64,000 nt of DNA from Sphingobium amiense. GTDB lineage: Bacteria > Pseudomonadota > Alphaproteobacteria > Sphingomonadales > Sphingomonadaceae. The translations under genes were made by a program, and so were the position numbers. The notes under the pieces are model-generated. The model did no database searches. It was not told the DNA's origin and saw only the letters and a program-made list of their open reading frames with translations. The stretch lies in contig NZ_AP018664.1 in the NCBI RefSeq assembly GCF_003967075.1, forward strand, positions 1,860,001 to 1,924,000, given 5' to 3'. The number at the start of each line of letters is the position of its first letter. Positions within the stretch are counted from its first letter, which is position 1. Of the stretch, positions 27,905 through 35,345 are shown piece after piece.

Positions 27905-30202
27905 TCAGTATTTCACCGTGAAGGTGCCGCCGAAGGTCCGCGGCGGACCGTAGGATGCCAGCACGATGCCCAGACCCGGCAGGTCGTTGAGGTAGGTCTT
28001 GTAAACCGACTTGGTCAGGTTCTTGACCCATGCGGTCAAGGCCCAGCGGTCGTCGGAGGCCGCGATGCCGACCTGCGCGCCGACCACCCAGTAGGAGCCG
28101 ATCTTCGACACCGGCGAATTGCTCGCCTGCAGATATTGCGACGTGCGATAGTTGCCGTTCATCGCCAGGTTCAGCTTCAGATCGCTGCCGATGTCGGTCG
28201 TGTAGGACGCGTCACCGGTGAATGTCCATTTGGGCGAGTTGACGGTCGAATTGCCCTGAAGGCTCCGGCCGCCCGCCGTGATGGCGCTGTCGATCTTCGA
28301 GTGGAGATAGCCGCCCGCCGCGCCGAACTGCAGACCCTGAATGGGCTGCCACTGCACGTCCAGCTCGACGCCGTCTGTCTTCACCGCAGCCGCGTTGATC
28401 GTCACCGGAACCGGCGAGGTCGGGCTGTCGACGTTGATGAAGCCGTTCGTGAAGTCATAGTGGAACACCGCGCCATTGACCTGCAGGGTCCGTCCGCCCA
28501 GCAGCGACTTGAAACCGGCTTCGTAAGCGGTGATCTTCTCCGGCGACAGCGAGGTGAACTCGCTCTGCGACGACGCGAAGACCACGTTGAACGCACCCGA
28601 ACGGAAACCGCTCGACACGTTTGCGTAGAGGAGCAGCTTGTCGATGGCGTCGCTGTTCAGCTCGGGCTTCCATTCCGCGCCGAACTTGTAGGACACATTC
28701 TTGTCGTGCCGCTTGCCGCCATTGGCCACCGCCGAGGAGGTGGACAGCGGGAAGATCAGCGTGGTCGGCTTTTCCTGACCCCGGATCACCGACATGCCGT
28801 CAGCCAGCCAGGTGCCGCCGTTGATCTTCAGGCTTTCGTTGCTGTAACGCAGGCCCGCGATCAGCGAGAGCTGGTCGGTCAGCGCGAACTCGTTGTGGAA
28901 GAAGATCGCGCGCGCGTTCACCTTCTGCCTGTAGTCGGTGTAGAGGTTCTGCGCACCGTCGAGGATGATCAGGCCCGAATGCGACGCCAGATTGTCATGC
29001 TGATAATAGGCGCCCAGGACGTAGTTCCAGCGGCTCGGCTGGTTCTGCGAGATCCGGATTTCCTGCGAATACTGGTTGATGTTGAAGGCTTCGTAGGAGT
29101 CCAGCGAGTTGACCGGCGAGGAGTCCGAGTCCTCGACGATGAAGCGGTTGAACTTCTGGTAGCTCGAAATCGAAACCAGCTTGGTCCAGCCCAGATCGCG
29201 CTCGACGCGGGCGGTGAAGCCGATCTGCTTGGCGCGCATCTGGTGCGGAATATTGTTGTCGGTCGTGTAGGGGTTCTTGTCACCCGGATAGCCGCCATCC
29301 AGCGAGCGGCGGCAATTGGCGTCGGCGCCGTTGAGCGTGCCGTTCAGATAGGGCTGACAGAGCTGGGGAGCGCCCGCCGCCAGCGATTCCGGCGTGTAGA
29401 CACCCGGAACGTCATAGGGCGCCAACTGGCTGTTGTCCCGGCCATATGTGGCGGACAGCAGCACGTCGGTCTTGCTGTCATGGAAGGCCAACTGGCCGCG
29501 CAGCGCCCACTTCCGGTCATAACCTTCGGTCTTGCCGGTCAGGGTGTTGCGATAATAGCCCTCACCCTGATGGGTGGTGAAGCCGGACAGACGCGCGGAC
29601 ACCGAGTCCGTCAGCGGACCGCTGACATAGCCTTCGGCGCGCACCGTCTCATAGGTGTCGTAACCCAGCGTGCCGCCGGCGGTGAAGTGATCGGTCGGCT
29701 TGCGGCTGTAGAAATTGAGCGCACCGCCCGTGGTGTTGCGGCCGAACAGCGTGCCCTGCGGACCCTTGAGCGCTTCGACGCGGTCGAGGTCGAAAATCAG
29801 CAGCGGCGTCATGATGCTCTTCGACAGGTAAACGTCGTCGATATGCACCGCGACCGGCGGGTCGAAGTTGCCGGCGAAGACGTTGACGCCGATGCCGCGG
29901 ATGTTGAAGGAATTCTGCCCGACGCCATAGTTGATCTGGACGTTGGGGAGGACCGAAGCGAGTTCGGTGACTTCGCGGATATTATGCTTGGCAAGCACGT
30001 CGGGCGTCACGACCGACATGGTGATGCCGACGTCCTGCGCCGACTGGGCGCGCTTCTGCGCCGTCACGACGATGTCGGCCAGGCCGCCCTCGTTCGCCTG
30101 ATCCTGCGCCAGCACGGGCGCGGCGATCGCAACCATGCAGGTGGTGGCAAAAAGGGAGCCGATGGCAGCCCTGGTGAAACCCGCTTTCGAAATTGTCATC
30201 AT
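27905..30202 (-). CDS. TonB-dependent receptor, LysR regulon member 1
   Basis: A 765-residue outer-membrane receptor starting at one of two adjacent ATGs (30202 or 30199) after a GGGGG site. The signal peptide ends PVLAQDQ. The plug carries DIVVTAQKRAQSAQDVG, IRGIGVNVFAG and RVEALKGPQGTLFGRNTTGG. It is a close paralogue of the receptor at 37656-39938, sharing long stretches of plug and barrel. Promoter B, with the GTTGC-N7-GCAAC operator, lies about 200 bases upstream, so it is probably under the same LysR regulator as its paralogue. Confidence 0.93.
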   Translation of the reverse strand: MMTISKAGFTRAAIGSLFATTCMVAIAAPVLAQDQANEGGLADIVVTAQKRAQSAQDVGITMSVVTPDVLAKHNIREVTELASVLPNVQINYGVGQNSFNIRGIGVNVFAGNFDPPVAVHIDDVYLSKSIMTPLLIFDLDRVEALKGPQGTLFGRNTTGGALNFYSRKPTDHFTAGGTLGYDTYETVRAEGYVSGPLTDSVSARLSGFTTHQGEGYYRNTLTGKTEGYDRKWALRGQLAFHDSKTDVLLSATYGRDNSQLAPYDVPGVYTPESLAAGAPQLCQPYLNGTLNGADANCRRSLDGGYPGDKNPYTTDNNIPHQMRAKQIGFTARVERDLGWTKLVSISSYQKFNRFIVEDSDSSPVNSLDSYEAFNINQYSQEIRISQNQPSRWNYVLGAYYQHDNLASHSGLIILDGAQNLYTDYRQKVNARAIFFHNEFALTDQLSLIAGLRYSNESLKINGGTWLADGMSVIRGQEKPTTLIFPLSTSSAVANGGKRHDKNVSYKFGAEWKPELNSDAIDKLLLYANVSSGFRSGAFNVVFASSQSEFTSLSPEKITAYEAGFKSLLGGRTLQVNGAVFHYDFTNGFINVDSPTSPVPVTINAAAVKTDGVELDVQWQPIQGLQFGAAGGYLHSKIDSAITAGGRSLQGNSTVNSPKWTFTGDASYTTDIGSDLKLNLAMNGNYRTSQYLQASNSPVSKIGSYWVVGAQVGIAASDDRWALTAWVKNLTKSVYKTYLNDLPGLGIVLASYGPPRTFGGTFTVKY

Positions 30203-30356
30203 CAACCCCCAATTCTTGCCGATCGAATTACACGCACTTTGCTTTTATGATGTGCGGCACTCGGGCGAACATCCGCCCTGACCCAGCAGTTAAAAACCCG
30301 CGGCTGCCTCCTTCGTGTCGGCTATACCGCGCAGTGAAGTTCCTCCGGTCGGACTA

Positions 30357-30423
30357 TGGCTAAATGACTTTTCCATTACATCCAATGTCGCCACCATCAG
30401 TCGTCAGTTGCTTTTTGAGCAAC
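30357..30423 (-). promoter_or_regulatory. LysR-type operator-promoter B, ahead of a TonB receptor
   Basis: On the minus strand: palindrome GTTGC-N7-GCAAC (30407-30423), 19 bp, CATTGGAT with -35 TTGGAT (30380-30385), 17-bp spacer, -10 TAGCCA (30357-30362). The layout matches copies A, C and D. The rest of the 30203-30523 gap shows no gene. Confidence 0.8.
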
Positions 30424-30523
30424 AACATGGAGGGGCCGGAACACGCTTCCTTCAAATGGATCAGGCCAGCCGCGCGAAACCGCCCGACTGGCCTGACGCC
30501 GTCATTCTGCAACCCTAAGGCCG

Positions 30524-31192
30524 TCAGACCTGCGGCACGAAGCCGCCGACGCTGCGCAGGGCGTCGCCGAACATGGCGTCGAACGCCTTCAGCACCTCCG
30601 GCGGCGCCGTCTCGGGCCGTCCCGCGTTGAAAGGCGGCTGCGGCGCATATTCGATAATCAACTGCTGCGCCTGCGCGGTCGTCTCGCCGAACACTTCCGC
30701 CGCCACGACCAGCGCGAAGTCGATGCCCGAGGTCACACCGCCGCCGCTGAAGAAGCGGCCGTCGCGTACGACGCGGGCATCGTCGGGAATGGCGCCATAG
30801 TCGGACAGGAGATGGCGGAACGACCAGTGGCATGCGCTGCGCTTGCCCTCCAGCACGCCCGCGCGCGCCAGAATCAGCGACCCGTTGCAGACCGATGTGA
30901 CGTAGCGCGCATCGGCGGACAGCCGCCTGACATGGTCCAGCACCTCAGGCGTCATCATCGCGCTCTGGTCGCCGCCGCCGGGGATGCAGATAAGGTCGCA
31001 CCGCTCCACATCGGCCAGCTTTTCCATGCCGCGATAGACCAGACCCGATTCGGTTTCGAGGTCGCCGCCATCCGGGCTGGCCAGCCGGATCTTGACGTTG
31101 GCGATGCGGAAAAAGACTTCATAAGGTCCGGCAAAGTCGAGCTGGTCGAACTTGGGATAGAGGACGAACAATATTTCGAAAGGCTCGCTCAA
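30524..31192 (-). CDS. Isonitrile (isocyanide) hydratase-like DJ-1/PfpI protein, copy 2
   Basis: A 222-residue paralogue of the protein at 25363-26031, with the same length and the same key residues: Asp19 in QLDFAGPYEV, Cys102 in TSVCNGS, then FSGGGVTSGIDFAL and EYAPQPPFNAGRPET. The start is set at a TTG (31192) because this gives the paralogue's exact length and a GGAG site sits seven bases before it; the open frame extends upstream to 31264. It is divergent from a GATase1/AraC regulator at 31311. Isonitrile hydration is the nearest known reaction of the family. Confidence 0.78.
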   Translation of the reverse strand: MSEPFEILFVLYPKFDQLDFAGPYEVFFRIANVKIRLASPDGGDLETESGLVYRGMEKLADVERCDLICIPGGGDQSAMMTPEVLDHVRRLSADARYVTSVCNGSLILARAGVLEGKRSACHWSFRHLLSDYGAIPDDARVVRDGRFFSGGGVTSGIDFALVVAAEVFGETTAQAQQLIIEYAPQPPFNAGRPETAPPEVLKAFDAMFGDALRSVGGFVPQV

Positions 31193-31237
31193 GGCATGTC
31201 TCCAGTTGATCTGCCAACATTTTACAACGCCGCCACA

Positions 31238-31253
31238 TTGACCTGAAGGTCGA
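31238..31253 (-). promoter_or_regulatory. Palindromic operator ahead of isonitrile-hydratase-like copy 2
   Basis: TTGACC-N4-GGTCGA, one base from a perfect palindrome, lies 46 bases before the TTG start at 31192. It is followed by ATTTTCCGGCA, as at copy 1. It also lies 58 bases before the divergent AraC start at 31311 and could serve both genes. Confidence 0.62.
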
Positions 31254-31310
31254 TTTTCCGGCAAATAAGGTCGTGCGAAGCCGCCCGGCTTCCCGTCATG
31301 GAGACCCCCG

Positions 31311-32285
31311 ATGCGGATCGCCTGCCTTCTGTTCGAAGACTTCCTGCTGCTCGACGCCGCGGGCGCGGTCGGCGCGTTCGAACTCGCCGCCCGCGCGGGC
31401 TGCGCGGGCTATTCGGTCGAAATGATCGCGGCGCAGGCCGGCCCGGTGCGCAGCAGCAGCGGCGCGACGCTCCTTGCCGGGGACATGCGCACCTGCGGCG
31501 ATTTCCATACCTTGCTCATCCCCGGCGGCGACGGCACCCACGACAGCGCGAAATATCGCGATCTGGCGCCCTTCATCCGGCAGGCGGCGCACGACCGGCG
31601 GCGGATCGCCAGCGTCTGTTCCGGCGCCTTCGTGCTGGCGGAAGCGGGCATCCTCGACGACCGGCGGGCCGCGACCCACTGGAACCGCGCGCTGGAACTG
31701 GGCCAGCGGTTTCCCAACGTGTCCGTCGACGCCGAAAGCCTGTTCGTGCGCGACCACAATATCTGGACGTCGGCCGGGGTCGTCGCCGGGATCGACCTCG
31801 CCCTCGCGCTGATCGAAACCGACTATGGGTCGGAAGTCGCCCGTCGCGTTTCGCAACTGCTGGTCGTCCCCTTCCGGCGCGCGGGCACCCAGACGCAGCA
31901 TTCCGCCCTGCTCGACAATCTCGCCCCCAGCAACCGGTTCGGCGACCTGATGGCGTGGGCGCGGCAGAATCTGACCGCTGCGCTCGACGTGGAGGCGCTT
32001 GCCGACCGCGCCAGACTGAGCGCGCGGCAGTTTTCCCGGTCGTTCAGCGCATCTGTGGGCATGTCGCCCGCCAAGGCGATCGAACAGTTGCGCGTGGAAA
32101 GCGCCCGCCCCGCTGTCGAAAGCGACGCGAAATCGCTGGACCAGATCGCGCGCGACTGCGGCTTTGGCGACGCGGAACGGATGACGCGCTCCTTCCGCCG
32201 CCTGACCGGCGAAACGCCGCAGGCGCTCAGGCGCCGCGCGCGCGAACGCGCCGAACGGAACCAGGCTAGTTCTGGAACCAGTTGA
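31311..32285 (+). CDS. AraC-family regulator with DJ-1/PfpI-like sensor domain
   Basis: A 324-residue GlxA/FtrA-type regulator. The N-terminal DJ-1-like half holds LLIPGGDGTHD, SVCSGAFVLAEAGILDD and TSAGVVAGIDLALAL. The AraC half holds LADRARLSARQFSRSFSASVGMSPAKAIEQLRVE and the second helix-turn-helix with IARDCGFGDAERMTRSF. It is divergent from isonitrile-hydratase-like copy 2 and shares the intergenic palindrome, so it is the best candidate to regulate both copies. Its 3' end overlaps the convergent lysR gene by 20 bases. Confidence 0.88.
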   Translation: MRIACLLFEDFLLLDAAGAVGAFELAARAGCAGYSVEMIAAQAGPVRSSSGATLLAGDMRTCGDFHTLLIPGGDGTHDSAKYRDLAPFIRQAAHDRRRIASVCSGAFVLAEAGILDDRRAATHWNRALELGQRFPNVSVDAESLFVRDHNIWTSAGVVAGIDLALALIETDYGSEVARRVSQLLVVPFRRAGTQTQHSALLDNLAPSNRFGDLMAWARQNLTAALDVEALADRARLSARQFSRSFSASVGMSPAKAIEQLRVESARPAVESDAKSLDQIARDCGFGDAERMTRSFRRLTGETPQALRRRARERAERNQASSGTS

Positions 32286-33189
32286 GCGCCGCCAGCCGTT
32301 TCAGCACGGCGGTTTCGGCGATGGACTTGATGCGCCGGGGCGGCACCACCAGTTGCGCTTCTGCGGCTTCGAGCGAACTGTTGCGGATACGAAGCGTCTT
32401 GACCAGCCCGGACTCAAGCTGGTGCTGCACCAGAATTTTCGGCAGGATCGTCAGGCCCAGCCCCGATGTCACGAAATGCCGCAGCGCCTCCAGCGAATTG
32501 GTGATCATCGTCCGGGGCAGGTCCACCTGCGCTGTATGTTCGGCCGATTTGATGAGCTGCCCGATGCCGAATTCCTGCGGCACCAGACACAGCGAATGGC
32601 CGATCAGATCCTGCAGCGTCAGGCTGTCCTCCTGCATCGCCAGCGGATGATCGTGCCGCGCGATCACATAAAGCGGGTGACGCTTGCGGGCGTGGATTTC
32701 GACGGCGCTGTGCGGCGGGGGCGCGAAGGCGAGACCGATATTGATCCGTTCCTCCGCGATCAGGCGGATCACCGACGCGACCGGCATCGAATTGAGCGTG
32801 ATCTGGACATTGGGATATTTGACGCAGAAATCGTTGAGAACCGTTTCGATGATCGCCTCGATGAACCCCTCGCTGCACGCGATCTGCACGTCGCCGCGCT
32901 GCAGGCCTTTCAGCTCCTCGAGCTGGGTCAGCATCGTCTTTTCGTCCGACACGCGGCGGCGATAGAAATCGAGCACCAGTCGCGCGGCTTCGGTGGGCAG
33001 CACGCCCCGCCCGTGGCGGTCGAGCAGGACGGTGTCCAGTTCCCGCTCCAGAAGCTGGATCTGACGGCTGATGACGGACGGTTCGATGTTGAGCTTGTCG
33101 GCGGCGCCGCGAATGGACTTGGCTTCCACCGCCGCAAACAGATAGCCGAGCCGCCGCTCGCTCAATCCGCCGCGCAACATGGATTCCAT
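32266..33189 (-). CDS. LysR-type transcriptional regulator, probable regulon master
   Basis: A 307-residue LysR regulator. The N-terminal helix-turn-helix (about residues 10-65: SIRGAADKLNIEPSVISRQIQLLEREL) is followed by an effector-binding domain. The ATG at 33189 follows an AAGGGA site; a TTG-started extension to 33237 is unlikely because it would run into the operator. A GTTGC-N7-GCAAC palindrome (33222-33238) lies 33 bases upstream in the gap divergent from ridA, the usual LysR arrangement of self-control and activation of the divergent genes. Three more copies of the promoter lie elsewhere in the window. The inducer is unknown. Confidence 0.9.
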   Translation of the reverse strand: MESMLRGGLSERRLGYLFAAVEAKSIRGAADKLNIEPSVISRQIQLLERELDTVLLDRHGRGVLPTEAARLVLDFYRRRVSDEKTMLTQLEELKGLQRGDVQIACSEGFIEAIIETVLNDFCVKYPNVQITLNSMPVASVIRLIAEERINIGLAFAPPPHSAVEIHARKRHPLYVIARHDHPLAMQEDSLTLQDLIGHSLCLVPQEFGIGQLIKSAEHTAQVDLPRTMITNSLEALRHFVTSGLGLTILPKILVQHQLESGLVKTLRIRNSSLEAAEAQLVVPPRRIKSIAETAVLKRLAALNWFQN

Positions 33190-33221
33190 ATCGTCCCTTA
33201 ACACCGGCTTCTCCCGCGCCC

Positions 33222-33288
33222 GTTGCTCAAAAGGCAACCAATCAGAGCCTAACGTCGCATTGAAGGTCAGTTCTTGTCAATGTAGCGC
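33222..33288 (+). promoter_or_regulatory. LysR-type operator-promoter C, lysR-ridA divergent gap
   Basis: Palindrome GTTGC-N7-GCAAC (33222-33238), 19 bp, CATTGAAG with -35 TTGAAG (33260-33265), 17-bp spacer, -10 TAGCGC (33283-33288), reading towards ridA. The same site covers the region just before the lysR start. Confidence 0.8.
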
Positions 33289-33489
33289 TGTGACAAACAT
33301 AAAATGGCGGAGAATCCCGATCTTTCCCGGCGACTTCACGCCCCGCACCCGTCGATGGAGGCTCTGACGGGGGCAGGGTTTTAAGCGCGCTGGGGCGGAC
33401 TTCGGGCAATGCCCTCCCGCGCGGCCGGCGATCAAAATCCAATATTATAATTTATTATCAGATATTTACACTAACAGGGATATGTGGAC

Positions 33490-33867
33490 ATGAAGACTTT
33501 TGGCGATGACGTGATCGGCCCCAACGGCAATGTCATTCCGATCACGCCGGCGGTTCAGGTCGGCAACCTCCTCTTCCTGTCCGGCCAGCTCGCCATGCGC
33601 GACGGCAAGATCATCGGCACGACGATCGAGGAACAGACCCATGTCGTCCTCGACAATATCGAGGCGCTGCTGACCCCTCTGGGCAAGTCGCTCGCCGATG
33701 TCGCGAAGGTTGCCATCTGGCTCGTCAATCCCGGCGATTTCGCGGGTTTCAACACCGCCTATGCGCAGCGCTTCGCCAAGCCCTATCCGGCGCGGTCGGC
33801 GGTGGTGTCGCAGCTTCTGATCCCCGGCGCGCTGGTCGAGATCGAGGTCATCGTCTCCGCGGAATAG
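33490..33867 (+). CDS. RidA-family enamine/imine deaminase
   Basis: A 125-residue RidA (YjgF/YER057c) protein. It carries the conserved arginine in PYPARSAVV (Arg102) and the glutamates in VEIEV (117-119) that define active RidA members, which hydrolyse reactive imines from amino-acid oxidation to ketoacids and ammonia. The ATG at 33490 is used; a GTG six bases earlier is also possible. It lies 24 bases before a DadA-like amino-acid dehydrogenase gene. That pairing makes sense because the oxidase produces the imine that RidA clears. Both lie downstream of LysR promoter C. Confidence 0.9.
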   Translation: MKTFGDDVIGPNGNVIPITPAVQVGNLLFLSGQLAMRDGKIIGTTIEEQTHVVLDNIEALLTPLGKSLADVAKVAIWLVNPGDFAGFNTAYAQRFAKPYPARSAVVSQLLIPGALVEIEVIVSAE

Positions 33868-33891
33868 TCTCTCCCTTCAAGGTTCCTTCCC

Positions 33892-35145
33892 ATGTCATCA
33901 CAATCGAAACAGATCATCGTGCTGGGCGCGGGAATGGTCGGGACCAGCGCCGCGCTTGCCTTGCAGGCGCGGGACTATGATGTCGCGCTGATCGACCGCG
34001 CCGCGCCGGGCAGCGAAACCAGCTACGGCAATGCGGGCGTCATCCAGGGCGAGGCGCGCGAGCCTTATGCCCTGCCCCGCGACATCGCTACCCTGTGGGG
34101 CATCGCCTTCAAACAGGACAATGCCGTCGACTGGGACGTGCGCGGCCTCCTGAAGGCGGCGCCCACGCTGCTGCCCTACTGGTATAATTCCGCGCCCAAA
34201 CGCCACCGGCGCATCAGTCAGGTCTATTCGGCGCTCGTGGCTCGCGCGAATGCCGATCACGCCGCGCTGATCGCCGCGTCCGGCTCGGAAGCGCTGATCC
34301 GGCGCGAGGGCTATCGCCTCATCTTCCGCGACGCCGCGGCCTTCGACAAGATGGCGGGCAAGGCGGAATCGTGGGAAACCATCTATGGCATAAACTTCAC
34401 GATCGAGGACGGCAAAGCGCTGGCCGCTGCCGAACCGGCCCTGCGGCAGCGGCTGGCCGGCGCGATCCACTGGCATGACGCCTGGACGTGCAGCGACCCC
34501 GGCGGTCTGGTCAGAGCCTATGCGGCGCTGTTCCGCAAGCAGGGCGGGGACGAAATCAGGGCCGACATATTGGGGCTGGAGTCCGGCTCCGGCTGGCGCG
34601 TGCGCACCAGCGTCGGCACGTTCGACGCGCAGCAGGTCGTCGTCGCGCTCGGCCCATGGTCGCCGCAGTTGCTGGAGCCGCTGGGCTATCGCGTCCCGAT
34701 GATCCGCAAACGCGGCTATCACATGCATTTCACGCCGGGCGGCGCTCTCCCCAATATCCCCATGATCGACGCGGAGGTCAGCGCCGTCTACGCGCCGATG
34801 CGCGCCGGGTTGCGCATCTGCACCGGGGCGGACCTGTCGATCGAGCGCGGCGAGGCAATGCCGCGCCAGTTGCGGCGCGCGCATGCCGCCGCGTCCGAAC
34901 TGCTCGATCTGGGCGAGCCGGTCGAAGCGTCGGCGTGGCGCGGCGAGCGGCCCTGCATGCCGGACATGCTGCCGGTCGTCGGCGCCGCCGCGCAGCATAC
35001 CGGCCTCTGGTTCGATTTCGGCCATGGTCATCAGGGCTTCACCCTCGGGCCGACGACCGGCGCACTGCTGGCCGGACTGGTCGCGGGCGATCCGGACCCC
35101 ATCGTCAGCCGCCTCGCGCTGTCCCGGTCCGTCAAGGATCTGTGA
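33892..35145 (+). CDS. FAD-dependent D-amino-acid dehydrogenase (DadA-like)
   Basis: A 417-residue FAD oxidoreductase of the DAO/DadA family. The dinucleotide-binding motif VLGAGMVGTSAALAL is at residues 10-24, and the C-terminal FAD contact GHGHQGFTLGPTTGALLAGL near 380-400. It would oxidise an amine or D-amino acid to an imine, passing electrons to the respiratory chain. It is the second gene of the ridA-dadA pair under LysR promoter C. A D-aminoacylase (20071-21516) in the same block could supply the D-amino acid. Amine oxidation other than of D-amino acids cannot be excluded. Confidence 0.88.
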   Translation: MSSQSKQIIVLGAGMVGTSAALALQARDYDVALIDRAAPGSETSYGNAGVIQGEAREPYALPRDIATLWGIAFKQDNAVDWDVRGLLKAAPTLLPYWYNSAPKRHRRISQVYSALVARANADHAALIAASGSEALIRREGYRLIFRDAAAFDKMAGKAESWETIYGINFTIEDGKALAAAEPALRQRLAGAIHWHDAWTCSDPGGLVRAYAALFRKQGGDEIRADILGLESGSGWRVRTSVGTFDAQQVVVALGPWSPQLLEPLGYRVPMIRKRGYHMHFTPGGALPNIPMIDAEVSAVYAPMRAGLRICTGADLSIERGEAMPRQLRRAHAAASELLDLGEPVEASAWRGERPCMPDMLPVVGAAAQHTGLWFDFGHGHQGFTLGPTTGALLAGLVAGDPDPIVSRLALSRSVKDL

Positions 35146-35199
35146 TCCGCGCGGGGAGGAGCCGATCCCTCCCCCGATAAAACTCGCTGAACACGCCCT

Positions 35200-35234
35200 C
35201 CGGCCCCGGTCTCTCCTGACCGGGGCCGGTTTCG
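35200..35234 (+). terminator. Terminator after dadA
   Basis: Perfect 11-bp stem (35200-35210 with 35219-35229) with an 8-base loop, followed by TTTCG, 55 bases after the dadA stop. Confidence 0.65.
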
Positions 35235-35270
35235 CATGCCCGCCCCGCGAACCCGCGCCCCAACCGCGCA

Positions 35271-35310
35271 TAAAAAAACCGCCCACCGCCCCCCACAGGC
35301 GGTGGGCGGT
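35271..35310 (-). terminator. Rho-independent terminator after the PQQ dehydrogenase
   Basis: Perfect 13-bp stem (35278-35290 with 35298-35310), 7-base loop, then a run of seven T on the minus strand (35272-35278). It ends the leftward transcript. Confidence 0.88.
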
Positions 35311-35345
35311 CAACAGGCCCCCACTTTCTGACGGGTTCGTGCCCG

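Noticed and set aside
33190..33237. Extended lysR start (TTG at 33237)
   Set aside because: It would place the GTTGC-N7-GCAAC operator inside the coding region, and a better ATG with a ribosome site is at 33189.
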